Source: Cercophora sp. LCS_1
Lineage: Eukaryota > Ascomycota > Sordariomycetes > Sordariales > Lasiosphaeriaceae
Length of the DNA: 64,000 nucleotides
Reading direction: 5' to 3'
NCBI GenBank assembly: GCA_036250225.1
Contig: JAPZLL010000011.1
Location: 1,143,581-1,207,580 of the forward strand
Of the stretch, positions 1 through 10,108 are shown piece after piece; the first letter of the stretch is position 1; the number at the start of each line of letters is the position of its first letter. Position numbers and translations under genes: made by a program. The notes beneath the pieces were generated by a model, which was not told where the DNA came from, did not search any database, and saw only the letters and a list, made by a program, of their open reading frames with translations.

Positions 1-1974
1 AATGAGGAGGTTGTTTCGATGCTGCTGGGCAGAGACCAGCCACTCAACCGATGTATCAGGTTCGGATCCGCCATGACTGACTCAAAGCCGGGCACGTCGT
101 CTCCCCTGACTATTGACGGGCCGCTCGAAGTATTCGCAGAGGTTGAATGGCGTTGGCTTTCAAGCTGTGACATATCCGGCTCCGACTCTCGATATGGAGC
201 TTCCGAGGTCACATTGCCAAGGTCTCTAGCTCTCCTGAATGCGACTCCCAGGAATTCCTTGATGAGATTCTCTATAGTGTCCCCAAGTGGCTCTCGCATA
301 CGCTGGTTTGTGGAGGCTGTTCTCTCATGCCCTGTGAAAGTGAGAGCGTCTATTGGAATCATGGTGCGCAAGGTAAATTTGAGCTGGGCCTGAAGCTCGG
401 CGAACGCAGTGTCGAGCTCATGCTTCATCTCATATGCCTCCACGATAGGTTTAAACTCTGGTGGTTTCCCAGTGTCAGTGACAAACCAACCCATGGAATT
501 GCTGTTAGGAGTACATCGACTAACCTGGCGCAGGAACATCCTCGTCCTGTGGAAACAATGCCCTCCAAAGCTTGACCCAATCGAAATGCTCCTTTCTGCT
601 TCGAAGCCTCTCTGATAAAGTCGTATTGATTGTGTCAGTGTTGCTATCCACGGGTTGATCCTCTGATAGAATGCACATCTCGCTGGGGTCCACGCGCAGG
701 TGTGCACTCAATTCACGGTGATTTTGAAAACCGGTATGACACCTTTGGCACTTGACTACCGGCGGTACCTTGTAGTGACATTTATTGATGTGCTTCCTTT
801 ACGCAGGTTAGTGATCATATGAAAGGCGACGCCCATATAGCAGCGTGATCAAGCAGACTTACTTGACCTCTGAAATGCTGTTGAATTTCGCCTTGGCGCA
901 AATCTCCCACTCTCGGCAGTTGAAGCTACGAGGATCTCGCATCCGGAATGGGCACGGGTATAGCTCGCCGGTGTCAGCCACATCCATCTTTCTCCTCTTC
1001 TGATTGCTCTTGTCGCCTCCTTTATTACTTGGCAGGTCCCCGTTCTCATTGTCGTCACCGCGCGGATGCTGGCCAGACGAACCATCGCCGGCGTCCCCCT
1101 GGCTATCGCCTGGTCGCTTGTTTCTGCCAGAGAAATAGCTAGGCGCCGCTCCACCAGGGAATCCAGCAGTGCCGTCTGGTGCTTGAGCTGGTGGCGCTGC
1201 TGTTACTGGCAGCTGTCTCGTTGCGGTAAGTTGTAATGGCTTGGAAGATTCAACGGATATTATCGCGAGTTGCATGTCATGGATACCCTTGGTGACATCA
1301 TCGACGAGGCTGTCTGTCAGACTATGGTTCTTTGTGCCAGGTCGCAACTGGTACTGGCCGTCAGGAACCGTCGTTTTCGTGCCAGAGCACCCGTCGACGC
1401 TCTCCTGACGATAGACTTGGAGGTCGCGGTCATCGTCTTCTGCTAACGGCTCAAACATTGATACCCTCGAACTTTTCATCAAGCGCTGTATCTTCCACGG
1501 CAGCGTTGGAGATTTCTGAGGCTGAGACTCCCGGCTGGGAGGTATTGAATACACATCGTGACCGGCGGGATCTGGGCAGTCTCCCGACGATAGTGTTGTG
1601 GTAATTGGGTTTTTGGTCGCAAGGGCACTGTGAGGGGGCTCAACGATGTGGGAAAAATCAAGTGTTGTCGCCGAGGGTGAGGTTTGCACCGTTGACTGAC
1701 GGCCGCGCGAAGATGAACCGTCCGAGAATATGCTAGGCACAGTAACCGTGCCAGGTGAAGATAAGAGGCCATTGCGTTGTCGGCTGTGCGACGTGAAGGC
1801 CAAACTCGGGGGTAGAAGTGGTGAGTGAGAGGTTGGGATGCCCTCAGTCTTGTCCTGGACGCTCAACAACACGCCATCCCGCGTCTTTTCCGCCGTTACC
1901 ATCGATGTGGCTTCCTGGTCCTGTATCGCCAAAGAGAATACAGGAATTGACTGTGCATCCACAACCGCATCCAT
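1..1974 (-). CDS. C2H2-like zinc-finger protein, paralog A (3' end outside window)
   Basis: Three exons read on the minus strand: 1974-863, 796-525 and 457 to the window edge, so at least 613 residues without the C-terminus. Introns of 66 and 67 bp have GTAAGT/GTTAGT donors; intron 1 contains CTAAC. The start at 1974 was chosen because MDAVVDAQS aligns with the start of the next gene. Residues 1-330 are low-complexity and Ser/Pro-rich. The exon 1/2 junction encodes a Cys/His block (CPFRMRDPRSFNCREWEIC, then KKHINKCH, then KCQRCHTGF and HLR...C), the pattern of fungal C2H2-like proteins. After it come LRSRKEHFDWVKLWRALFP and a helical tail. Exon structure is the same as in the gene at 2521-4939, so this is a tandem duplicate. 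A nucleic-acid or protein-binding role is inferred; function is unknown. Confidence 0.8.
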
Positions 1975-2520
1975 TTGCAATGGATGATGGATGGGCGCCG
2001 CCGCTCGCAGCCACCAAGACGAAATTGGCAAAGACGACCTGCAAGGCGCTGAAAGAGCGCGAAAGGGGAGACTTTGTATGGGAGGGAAAGCTGTACTTTT
2101 TTTTGGCGGTGTCGGGCGACTCGAGGAGGTACCCGATTCGGGCTCTAACACTCCCCTGTCAAGGGGCACTGGTGGCATTAACGTCTTGTACCCGGTTACC
2201 AAATGTGAGGTTTCCAGGTTCGAGACCGCCCACCGTCGATCATATGGTGCGCCAAACACTGCCGTTGATCCGCGTCTTGAAGATCAGCTCATCGATCCTC
2301 ATCCCGGCAACAAAGCAAACAACAACGCACATCTGTCCAAGGCATTCCAGAACACGCAGAAGCATTAAAGCACACAAGCCCGAAGCCTTTTGGGCATGTA
2401 AAATGCCGTATATTAGCTGGATTTTGTCAGCCTATTATCATTACACATTGCAGCCCCGGACTCCATCATAAAGTCCGACTCGCGGAGGAGTGCTGAGCGT
2501 CGAGCCCAGAGACAGAACGC
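1975..2520. other. Intergenic region between the two paralogs
   Basis: This 546 bp gap separates the start of paralog A from the stop of paralog B; both read leftward. It must hold the 3' end of B and the promoter of A. I see no convincing gene; a plus-strand open frame here is the antisense shadow of the 5' part of paralog A. Confidence 0.6.
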
Positions 2521-4939
2521 TCACAGCATCCCACCGGGACCCAGACCGAAGTCTCCTAGTGGCATTTCCGGAAGGGGAATGTCCAAAAACTCCAACCCCT
2601 CATTTTTCCTCATCGGATTGTCGCAAGGCTTGATATCCAGCAAACAACTCGAGCAAATCCCACAGCTCGCATCCTCATGACTCAAGGCTCTTACTCCAGC
2701 CTCGTTAAGCTCCCTCTGCCGCTTGTTCTCGAGCAGCACCAACTCCCTCATTGATGAACCGTCTCCATTTGTGGCAGACTTCGCCATCGACAGGGGCCTC
2801 ACGGGCAGACTACTCCACGTCGTCGCACTCTCGGCCATGGATACCCGCTGCGACTGTCCATAAGTACTCGTGGAGTACCGGAATGATGACGATGGAGAAG
2901 TGTCAGAGCTCTCGGTGGATGACCAGACACTCAATCGGTTGATCGGATCCATGTTCGGGAGGATTGGCCGCTGGTTGGACTTCTCGTTATTGCTGGCAAG
3001 GGACGAAGGGCGTGTGCTGTTTGTCGAGACGGACGGTCTTCTGGTTCTTGATTGGAGGGCGGGCGGTGGTGTGTTTTCTCGGTGAGACTGGGAGGACTCG
3101 GCGGCGTGAGACCGAGCTTTGGTGAAGGATGTGGAAAGAAACTCCATGAAGAGATTCTCGAGAGTGCTCCCCAGGATGTGGCACAATTGAGACGTGTTTT
3201 GCTTCTGTAGGCTGGGGAGAAGAGCCTCAAGAGTTGAGTGAAGTTGGGTTTGGAATGAGAGAAGGCCGGTTTGGACTTCGTGATTGACTTCGTGTAGTTC
3301 GACAACAGGCTCAAAGTCTGAAGAAGGAAGGGCGATTAGCAGGTCCCATGGCTGTGGGGATCAGCGGGGAAGTGAAGCTTACCTGGCTCAGGAACGTTCT
3401 CGTCTTGTGGAAAGAGTGTTCGCCAGAGGGTCACCCAGTCAAAGTGGTCCTTCCTATTCCGGAGCCTGTTGCTCACAGAGAGGGAGATCGCCTCATTCCC
3501 AGTGTCCGGAGGGGGGCCATCTCTGAGACTGCACATGTCAAGAGGATTTGCCACTCGTATGTGAGAGTTCAGGTCCTCGACTCTAGTGAAGCCAACGTGG
3601 CACCGGATGCACTTGTAGGCAAAGTCTTGCTGTTGGTGATACTTGAGAACATGTTTCCTGTGCAAGGTTAGCATAGCACGTCAGAAATCTCGCAGGAACA
3701 GACTCACTTCAGCTCTGATATGCTCTTGAACGGAGCCTTGGCACAGTACTCCCAGTCGCGACAGTTGAACCGATACGGATCCCGCTTCCTAAAGAGACAT
3801 GGGTATGATTCGACCTTCGTCCTCTTGGGGTTGTTACCATCCCTCTGTGGGAGGGGGTCACCCACGTCCTCACTGCCACCCCGGCGACTGTGCAAGTCGT
3901 CATCATCCCCTTTGCGATCCCTCAAGGGCCGTTTCCTGCTATTGGAGGATGACCTGTCTTCAGACCCAGAGAAAGGAGAGCCACCGTAAGACCCCGGAGT
4001 CTGTGAGTCCCAACCCGCAGCATTCGTGTGAGACATGACACCCATGCTCTGAATGGAACGGATGGCGATTGAGACGTCATCTAAGCAAAGTCGAACCGCC
4101 TCGACGACGTCGTTTGGAGGCTCCGAGGAGCCCATGGAGAGGCCAAAGTGTTCCTCAAGGATGCACTTCGCCATGACTGCAGCTGAGTCTCTGGGAACGT
4201 CCTCGCTGTTGAGGTCGGAGTCAGCAGATTGCGTGCTTTCTGCGAGATCGCTGGTCGTCTCATCTGCAATCTTCCCTCCTGAGGCTGAAGGGACATCGTA
4301 AAGTACAGGATGCTGTGTTTCTCGGCGGTACGCGCGCAAGTCCTCGTCGTCATCTTCAACCAGAGGCTCAAAGCTCAATGGGAGACCAAAGTCTTGCGAT
4401 CGTGACAGGTCCTTCTGCCAAACTGGGAAGTCTTGGGACCCAGCTCCTTGATGATGAGAAAGTTGAGAAACATCGAGACTAGCTGCATTGCGATGGTGTT
4501 TCCCAGTGGGGATCGAGTGGAGGGACGTCTTGTTCATCAGGATGGCCAGTGTCTCCGCGTTGTGAACAGGCGATCCCGCATCAAGCGATGCCTCCCTGCT
4601 GTGCGAGAAGGTAAGAGCTGTCCCGGGAGGTGAAGTTTGAACTGTCGACTGGAAACTGCGCGGGGAGAGCGGTCCATCTGAACAAGTGCTGAGAATGGTG
4701 CTTTGGGACGGGACTGGACTGCCACATCGTATGCCCTTTGAGCGAAGGCATGAGTCGGTAAGGGTCAGGTGAGAGGGTGGTGAGGAATTACGCGTCTTGT
4801 CGGGAGGTATCGTTGTGCCATGGTTCGGGACGGGTGCCTGCATGATCGTGTGTCGTGCATTGTTACCCGCAATTGCTGCGGGGAGACGGAAGGCAAGCGA
4901 AGACGACCGGACCGGCCGGCGATCGACTGTGGAATCCAT
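2521..4939 (-). CDS. C2H2-like zinc-finger protein, paralog B (complete)
   Basis: Three exons: 4939-3708, 3657-3383 and 3317-2521, giving 767 residues. Introns are 50 bp (GTGAGT, GCTAAC, CACAG) and 65 bp (GTAAGC, GCTAATC, TTCAG), with the same phases as paralog A. The start at 4939 (MDSTVDRRPV) matches MDAVVD of paralog A; an in-frame ATG lies 81 bp upstream. A Ser/Pro-rich region fills residues 1-370. The zinc-finger-like block spans roughly 378-453 (PCLFRKRDPYRFNCRDWEYC, HVLKYH, YKCIRCHVGF, SHIRVANPLDMC). A second shared block, RKDHFDWVTLWRTLFPQDEN, follows, then a helical region (VELHEVNHEVQTGLLSFQ) and a C-terminal tail with a CGICSSC motif. Function unknown; possibly a transcription-related or NLR-associated zinc-finger family. 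Confidence 0.85.
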
Positions 4940-5594
4940 AAAAACGAAGGTAACGCCGCGGTGGACCGGGCAATGGTGAAGCAAACGATGGACTGGAGCC
5001 CTACGACCCCGGGAAGACAAATGACGCGCAATGCATTGGCAGAGAAGGGGGACCCCAAGCTATTTCTTAGGTTTGGGTGGGCGCGAACGACGGGTCCCTC
5101 GAGAGGTGAGGCTCTGCGATTGCACTGAGGCAACCAGTCCCTGACACACCCCTGTCAGGGGGACTGTGTCGCCCTTCTGATTGGCTTAGGTTCCCAATCT
5201 CGAATCCTTCCGCGCTTATCGGGAGGCCTGCGGCACGCGCCTCGACCGCTCCTGCAGACCGCTGATTGGATTGAATTTCGAATTCCAGAATCTGGATTCC
5301 AGCTCCACAGAATCCGGTGCTGGAGTCCCGAGTCCCGGAGCCCGGGACCCGGTGCGCGCAGGCCCACCCGCTCCGTATGTGGGGACCGGAGGCCCGGGGC
5401 TGCGCCGTACTTGAGGAGATGACTTGCTCATCCGCTCTGGAAAAACGAAGCGTCACGTCTAACATCTCGTCAGCAATTGCATCTGAATTGAGCATTTGAA
5501 CCCACAAGCCTTGGGCCGCCACAGCATCAGCCCCTCGCCTTTCTGCGAACAGCCCCAAGTCCAATCTCCGCTAAGCGCGAGCTCTGTCACAGAA
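4940..5594. other. Intergenic region, divergent promoters
   Basis: The 655 bp between paralog B (leftward) and the small plus-strand gene at 5595. It contains a short hairpin near 5140-5161 (CCCTGACA, spacer, TGTCAGGG) and a GC-rich stretch with CCCGGG-type palindromes around 5325-5400. Open frames here overlap in several phases and none shows a family motif. Confidence 0.5.
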
Positions 5595-5884
5595 ATGGAC
5601 GCAGCAAGTGGTTTCAACGCCCAGCCGGGGTAAGTGCATTCTCAAAGTGGTACGCATCGGTTGACGGACAAGCGCTAATTGTCAAAAGCGCCCCAGCAGC
5701 TACCTCTCCGATGCTGGACAGGTTCATCCATGACAACACTTCGGTTCAAGACCGACTCTTGCAACCCAGCTGCCCGTCGTCTTCGGATCGAGTGACAGGG
5801 TTATTGGCATCTCTTGAGGAAATTGGAAAGTCACTTCCTGGCGTTGGTGTGACAGAGAAACCCGGGAATGGTTGGAAAATATAA
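5595..5884 (+). CDS. Possible small two-exon gene, 76 aa, unknown
   Basis: ATG at 5595, exon 1 5595-5629, a 59 bp intron 5630-5688 (GTAAGT donor, GCTAAT branch-like site, AAAAG acceptor), exon 2 5689-5884 ending TAA. The joined frame reads MDAASGFNAQPGAPAATSP and later VTGLLASLEEIGKSLPG. I do not recognise the family. Support is the near-perfect intron and the open joined frame. It could equally be the 5' part of a longer gene with further introns, or a decayed remnant. Confidence 0.35.
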
Positions 5885-6303
5885 AGTGTATCTTGGATAT
5901 GGGCGTTTGGGGAAGGACAGTTACCAGCGTCTGGGTGTGATGGCTGAAAAGACAAACCTAATTAGCAGAAAAGGCTGCTCGGGCCACGACGAGCCGTAGA
6001 AAAGATAGACAGCGCGGATGCTCGGCGCTCGAGCGCCGTTAGATAACGTTGTCGACCTCTCTGAAGCATTGCGAAGGGAATAGGAATCGTGAATGAGCCA
6101 GTTACTGGACTATCAAGTCCGAGAACCCCTTGACCGGGGTTACAACTGATGCATCGATCAAAATTTCCCTGTCCGCCTGCGTGATGTTAAAGGCTTCAGC
6201 AACCCGGCGGCTCGGGGAACATCCCCTTCACACATCGCCGTGGACGATGTTGCTGGGAAACTTTCCACGTATTTTCAGACCTGAGAGCAAAAAAAAGGAG
6301 CTC

Positions 6304-6605
6304 TATTTTTCGCACACCCCATTTTTGTTTCTGGCACACCGCTTCCACACATAACCCTGGCCCGCCAATATTTCCGTGTGCCTTTGGGATACCACTTCCA
6401 CCCCACTTTGAGATTGTTGATGTGTTTTTTATTAAATCAAATACGTATCTAAAATTCCAAATACCCCAATTTGTTAATTATCAATGCCTTTTTGGAAGGG
6501 GTAGAGGCCGAAATGTGGTAGTAATTGGCTTTCGTGGCGCCGCCAAAGGTCAGGGTTGTTCGTGGGCGCGGTGTGTCAAAACAAAAACGGGGTGTGCGAA
6601 AAATA
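6304..6605. mobile_element. MITE-like element, copy 1
   Basis: About 300 bp bounded by near-perfect terminal inverted repeats: TTTTTCGCACACCCC at the left (from 6306) and GGGGTGTGCGAAAAA at the right (to 6603). TA flanks both ends (6304-6305, 6604-6605), the duplication expected of Tc1/mariner/pogo-type transposition. The inverted similarity continues inward, with one mismatch over about 30 bp and then CACACCGC against GCGGTGTG, and outward through CTCTA/TAGAG. There is no coding capacity. A diverged second copy lies in the same orientation at 9765-10073. Confidence 0.75.
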
Positions 6606-6609
6606 GAGC

Positions 6610-7050
6610 CCAAAAGAAGAAGACCCCGCTCCGCTCAAATCGGTGGGTGTTCCTGTTGTCCAGATCTTGGCGCGCCAAGACTTTGAGCAAGTTTGAGCAA
6701 TCTTCGAGCTGGCTCGCTTTCGTTTTCCACGAGACGCGGGTGTTGGTGGTATGTTACCGAATCACATCCGTCCACAGTCACACCACCGGTCGAGACATCG
6801 GGGTGTTACCTTTGCCGTCCGGGTGGTTGCATCTATCAGACGCGGTATTTCGAGCCCTAACCCTGATCGTCAAGTCAGATGTTGATCTCTCCCGCTTGAC
6901 ATTTAAGGACTTACCAGGCCCGAGATCTTTCTCCATTTCGTTCTCCCTGTAAGGAAAAGGAGCCAAGAAAACTTCCCACATACAACCCCTCCCACGCAAA
7001 CGTCACAGTCAACTGCCGCCTACTGCAAGAACCCTCGCCCTCAACACACA
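6610..7050. other. Promoter and upstream region of the copper transporter
   Basis: No gene seen in the 441 bp between element copy 1 and the Ctr start codon. A plus-strand open frame crossing from the element (6422-6952) has no motif. The element therefore lies in the upstream region of the transporter. The stretch 5885-6303, left of the element, likewise holds no recognisable feature. Confidence 0.5.
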
Positions 7051-7830
7051 ATGGACCACACCATGGGAGGCATGACAATGACTTCGACAGCGTCTGCCGC
7101 GGCAGCGACAGAATCTGCTGCTATGGGCGATATGGATCATATGGGCAGCTCTAGCTGCAAGATATCCGTGAGTGGCGTCGACTTATCGTAGCACGCCAGT
7201 CGAGGCAACATCGCAGAGTCGCTGACCTTCCCCCGTTGGCAGATGCTCTGGAACTGGAATACGGTTGACGCATGCTTTATTTCTTCGTCTTGGAAGATCA
7301 CGTCTCCAGGCGTCATGGCTGGCTCTTGCATCGGCGTCATCCTCCTGGTCATGTCGCTCGAGCTCCTCCGCCGCGCAGTCAAGGAGTATGACCACTTCCT
7401 TGTGCGGCAAAACGCCCAGCGCCTGGCTTCTGTAGCCACTCCAGGCGCAGACTCGCCGACCAAAAGCGGATGCGAGCCAACGGTCGCGTCTTCTTCGAGC
7501 GGCTACCGGCCGAACTTCCTTCAACAGGCCATCCGTGCACTACTCCACATGCTTCAATTTGCCGTTGCATACTTCATCATGCTGTGCGCCGTCCCCGCCT
7601 AGCCATGTTTGCAGTCCCGGGAACTGACCGATGATCCAGTCTGGCCATGTACTACAACGGGTACATCATCATTTGCATCTTCATTGGGTCGTACATCGGG
7701 AGCTTCGTGTTTCAATGGGAAACACTGGGCCTGTGAGCCTTCCACCGCTCTCTCCTTTTCATGATGCTAATACGAGAACAGAGGCTCTCAAACTTCTGCG
7801 ACAAGAGAAGCGACCGTTTGCTGCGGCTAG
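7051..7830 (+). CDS. Ctr-family copper transporter
   Basis: Four exons: 7051-7167, 7243-7583, 7640-7732 and 7782-7830, giving 199 residues. The Met/His-rich N-terminus (MDHTMGGMTM, MGDMDHMG) precedes SCKISMLWNWNTVDACFISS, a signature of the fungal Ctr3/Ctr4 type. The first membrane segment is near 63-83 and segments 2-3 near 132-175, with the MxxxM copper motif (MLLAM) and GxxxG (GSYIG). The last intron (GTGAGC donor, GCTAATAC, ACAG) was accepted because the spliced tail ends EATVCCG, a typical Ctr cysteine tail; without that splice the frame stops at 7736. The family imports Cu(I) as a trimer at the plasma or vacuolar membrane. Such genes are usually copper-repressed, but I did not identify a Mac1/Cuf1 site. 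Confidence 0.9.
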
Positions 7831-8827
7831 AACAAGGTCGAGGATGGGGATGATTGGCTAGACGGAAGCGTCGAGGGACAACGGAGGATGGTCGGCCAAG
7901 AGTTTGGGGCGCTTTCGTCCCATGGATACGCCTGTATTGTAAACGAACGCCTCTGATATGTTTGTCAGAGGAGTAAATCCCGGTCTTCAATCTGGTCGAA
8001 GCCGCAGACCTTTGAACGCGCCGTTTGTGTGCACCGCTGCCTCTTCTTGCTTGAAAGCTTGCATGGTTGCTGCCGCTCGGGTTTGTTTGTGGAACCACGT
8101 TTTTCTGGCGCAAACCCCCGCAAACCTGCTCAACTGTCGCCCCTTCTGCAATCTTGTCCACCACCCCCTTCAACCTGGCCGTTCTTTTCTTCGATGGCAT
8201 GTTATGCTCGTGCCGAACATCATACCTATCGGCGGCGCTGCAATGCGGTCGGCCGCTCGTTCGCGTTGGGAGGAACTTCGGTGGCGGCGGCGCCTGGTCC
8301 GAGCCCGGGGGCTTCCGGGAAGAGAGCTGCCTGCAGTTGTCGAGTAGGTGCTGGCGCCTGGACCAAGAGCTGTCAGCATCCCTGCTCGCGCTCCGGGACT
8401 CGAATTTGCGCCAACCTACTTTCGAAATGCGCCCCATCATCGAAGAACGTGATTGGGAGCGGCCGCTTCAACGGGTAGGTAGCAAAGGAGGTTGACGAGT
8501 AGCCTACGACAAGCCTGGCAGCGGATAGATTCTCGTTGTGTCGGCTGTTAGCGCAAACCAGGCAGGCGAAGGCGCTTTGTCAATAGGGTGGGGCCGAGGG
8601 CAGAGTGGGATTGCTTGAGAGGCGCGTAATGGAAGTGATGTTCTTTGGTTGCAGGCGTCAGTGCATCATGGATCGCGCTTTCCACAACTCACCCCGCCAC
8701 CAGCGCAACACATCCCCTCCAGGCCAGACCTGGACAGAAATCCTTTGCCAATCCAACGTTTGGTCAATTATCATCACAACCAGCACCAACCCATCTTTTG
8801 CCGCCCTATTCCACTAGCCAATTAATC
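7831..8827. other. Intergenic region without a supported gene
   Basis: About 1 kb between the copper transporter and the GNAT locus. Long open frames exist on both strands (minus 8440-7712, plus 8029-8478) but they overlap in several phases, are Arg/Ser-rich and show no motif or plausible splice pattern. I therefore call no gene. Confidence 0.5.
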
Positions 8828-9668
8828 ATGGGTCTTAACACTCCCTTTCCCAGCCTTCCCCCCAACATGTTGTTGGCCACTCCCGGAGACGTCCCCAGAC
8901 TGGTCGATATCGTCGTGGAATCGTACGACGAGTCAGGCCTCTTCCGATTCATCACACCCAACCTTCAATCAGACCCGGAGAACACGCGAAGGTCCATTGC
9001 CAGCTTTTTCAAGGACATGATACGCGCCACCAACACGGTCTTGATGGTTACCAGAGACTGGGAGATGGGCACAACCTCGCCGCCAAGGTCGATCGTGGTC
9101 GGCTTTGCCTGCTAGTGCCTCCCCGCTGGCTCCCCCCGACTTGGCCAATTCAGACTCAGAGAGGGCGTCCTGGAAATCGGTAACAACGACAATCATGCTT
9201 TTAACCCAAAAAGATGCGGTTACTTGTATAGCTTTCTAAGCACGGCGAGAGGGTAAGTACCGGATCCCGTCCCATAGCTCCCTCGGAAGACAACGGAAGG
9301 ACACAGTAATGGCTGACCACACGGATAGGCGTCTTCCCCCCCAGACTATACTCTGCATGTCCCTCATCGTCCGTCCTGACTACAAGCTCCGCCACCACGC
9401 TTCCGAGATGCTCGAATGGGTCAGCCGTTTGGCTGTACAAGACCGTTTGAGTTTGGGATTGATATGCCCGCCCTCCATGGAGCCATTCTACTCGCAAATT
9501 GGTTACAGGGACTTTCAGGGAGCCATCCTTGCGGATCCAACTCATGGACCTTGGCCTCATCATATCACTCTTTCGATCGGCGAAATCAGGAGCGAAGAGA
9601 TCACCCCTCCTCCCCCACCAACCCCGTCGTTACCCGAGAGCAGTCCTCAGCCGGATGGGCAGGCATGA
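8828..9668 (+). pseudogene. GNAT-type N-acetyltransferase with one in-frame nonsense codon
   Basis: Exons 8828-9252 and 9329-9668, with a 76 bp intron (GTAAGT, GCTGAC, ATAG), would give 254 codons. Codon 96 (TAG, 9113-9115), just after VVGFAC, interrupts the frame; the same frame then stays open to the intron and into exon 2. Typical GNAT parts are visible: an N-terminal ATPGDVPRLVDIVVESY, the central VVGFA strand, then LIVRPDYKLRHHASEMLEW and GLICPPSMEPFYSQIGY at the C-terminal end. TAG can arise from TGG by one G-to-A change, and Trp is common at this place in the family. It is either a recent pseudogene, a polymorphic null allele or a sequence error. Substrate unknown. Confidence 0.75.
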
Positions 9669-9764
9669 AAAAAGCCTTGAGTCTGACGATCATGGAGATT
9701 TCTGGGCAAGGACAACATGTCTTTTTGATGTAAACAGCGCTTCAACAGGATAAACTGCAGCTTT

Positions 9765-10073
9765 CTTTTTCGCACTCCCCATGCATAACCCTAGCCCACC
9801 AAACGCCTCCGCGTGGCCTTGAAACACCCTACTGCCACGTTGCCACCACGTTACTTGCGTGGAGTTAAAATTATTCATGTGTTTTTCTATGTGACCAATG
9901 GGTGTTAAAACTCTCAAAACTCCAGTCTATAAATACCAATGTCGTTTGGGAACATACAGGGGCCAAAATGCGATGCACAATACCTTTGCTAGCTTTCTTG
10001 GCGCCGCCAACAGGGCCAAAGTTATGTAGGTATGGACGCGGCGTGTCAGAAACACAATGGGCTGTGCGTAAGA
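9765..10073. mobile_element. MITE-like element, copy 2 (diverged)
   Basis: A direct-orientation relative of the element at 6304-6605. Shared internal blocks in the same order include CATAACCCT, ATGTGTTTTT, TGGCGCCGCCAA and a CGGCGTGTCA-like block near the right end. The ends are worn versions of the same inverted repeat (TTTTTCGCACTCCCCAT at left; GGGCTGTGCGTAAGA at right). It sits between the GNAT pseudogene and the FAD monooxygenase 3' end. Confidence 0.65.
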
Positions 10074-10108
10074 CGGACCTTAGCCTCGAGGCGAATTGAT
10101 GTATCTCT

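Noticed and set aside
1818..2471. 217-codon plus-strand open frame
   Set aside because: Antisense to the 5' part and promoter of the first zinc-finger-like gene; no motif.
7712..8440. 242-codon minus-strand open frame downstream of the copper transporter
   Set aside because: It crosses the transporter's last exons antisense and is Arg/Ser-rich without motif.
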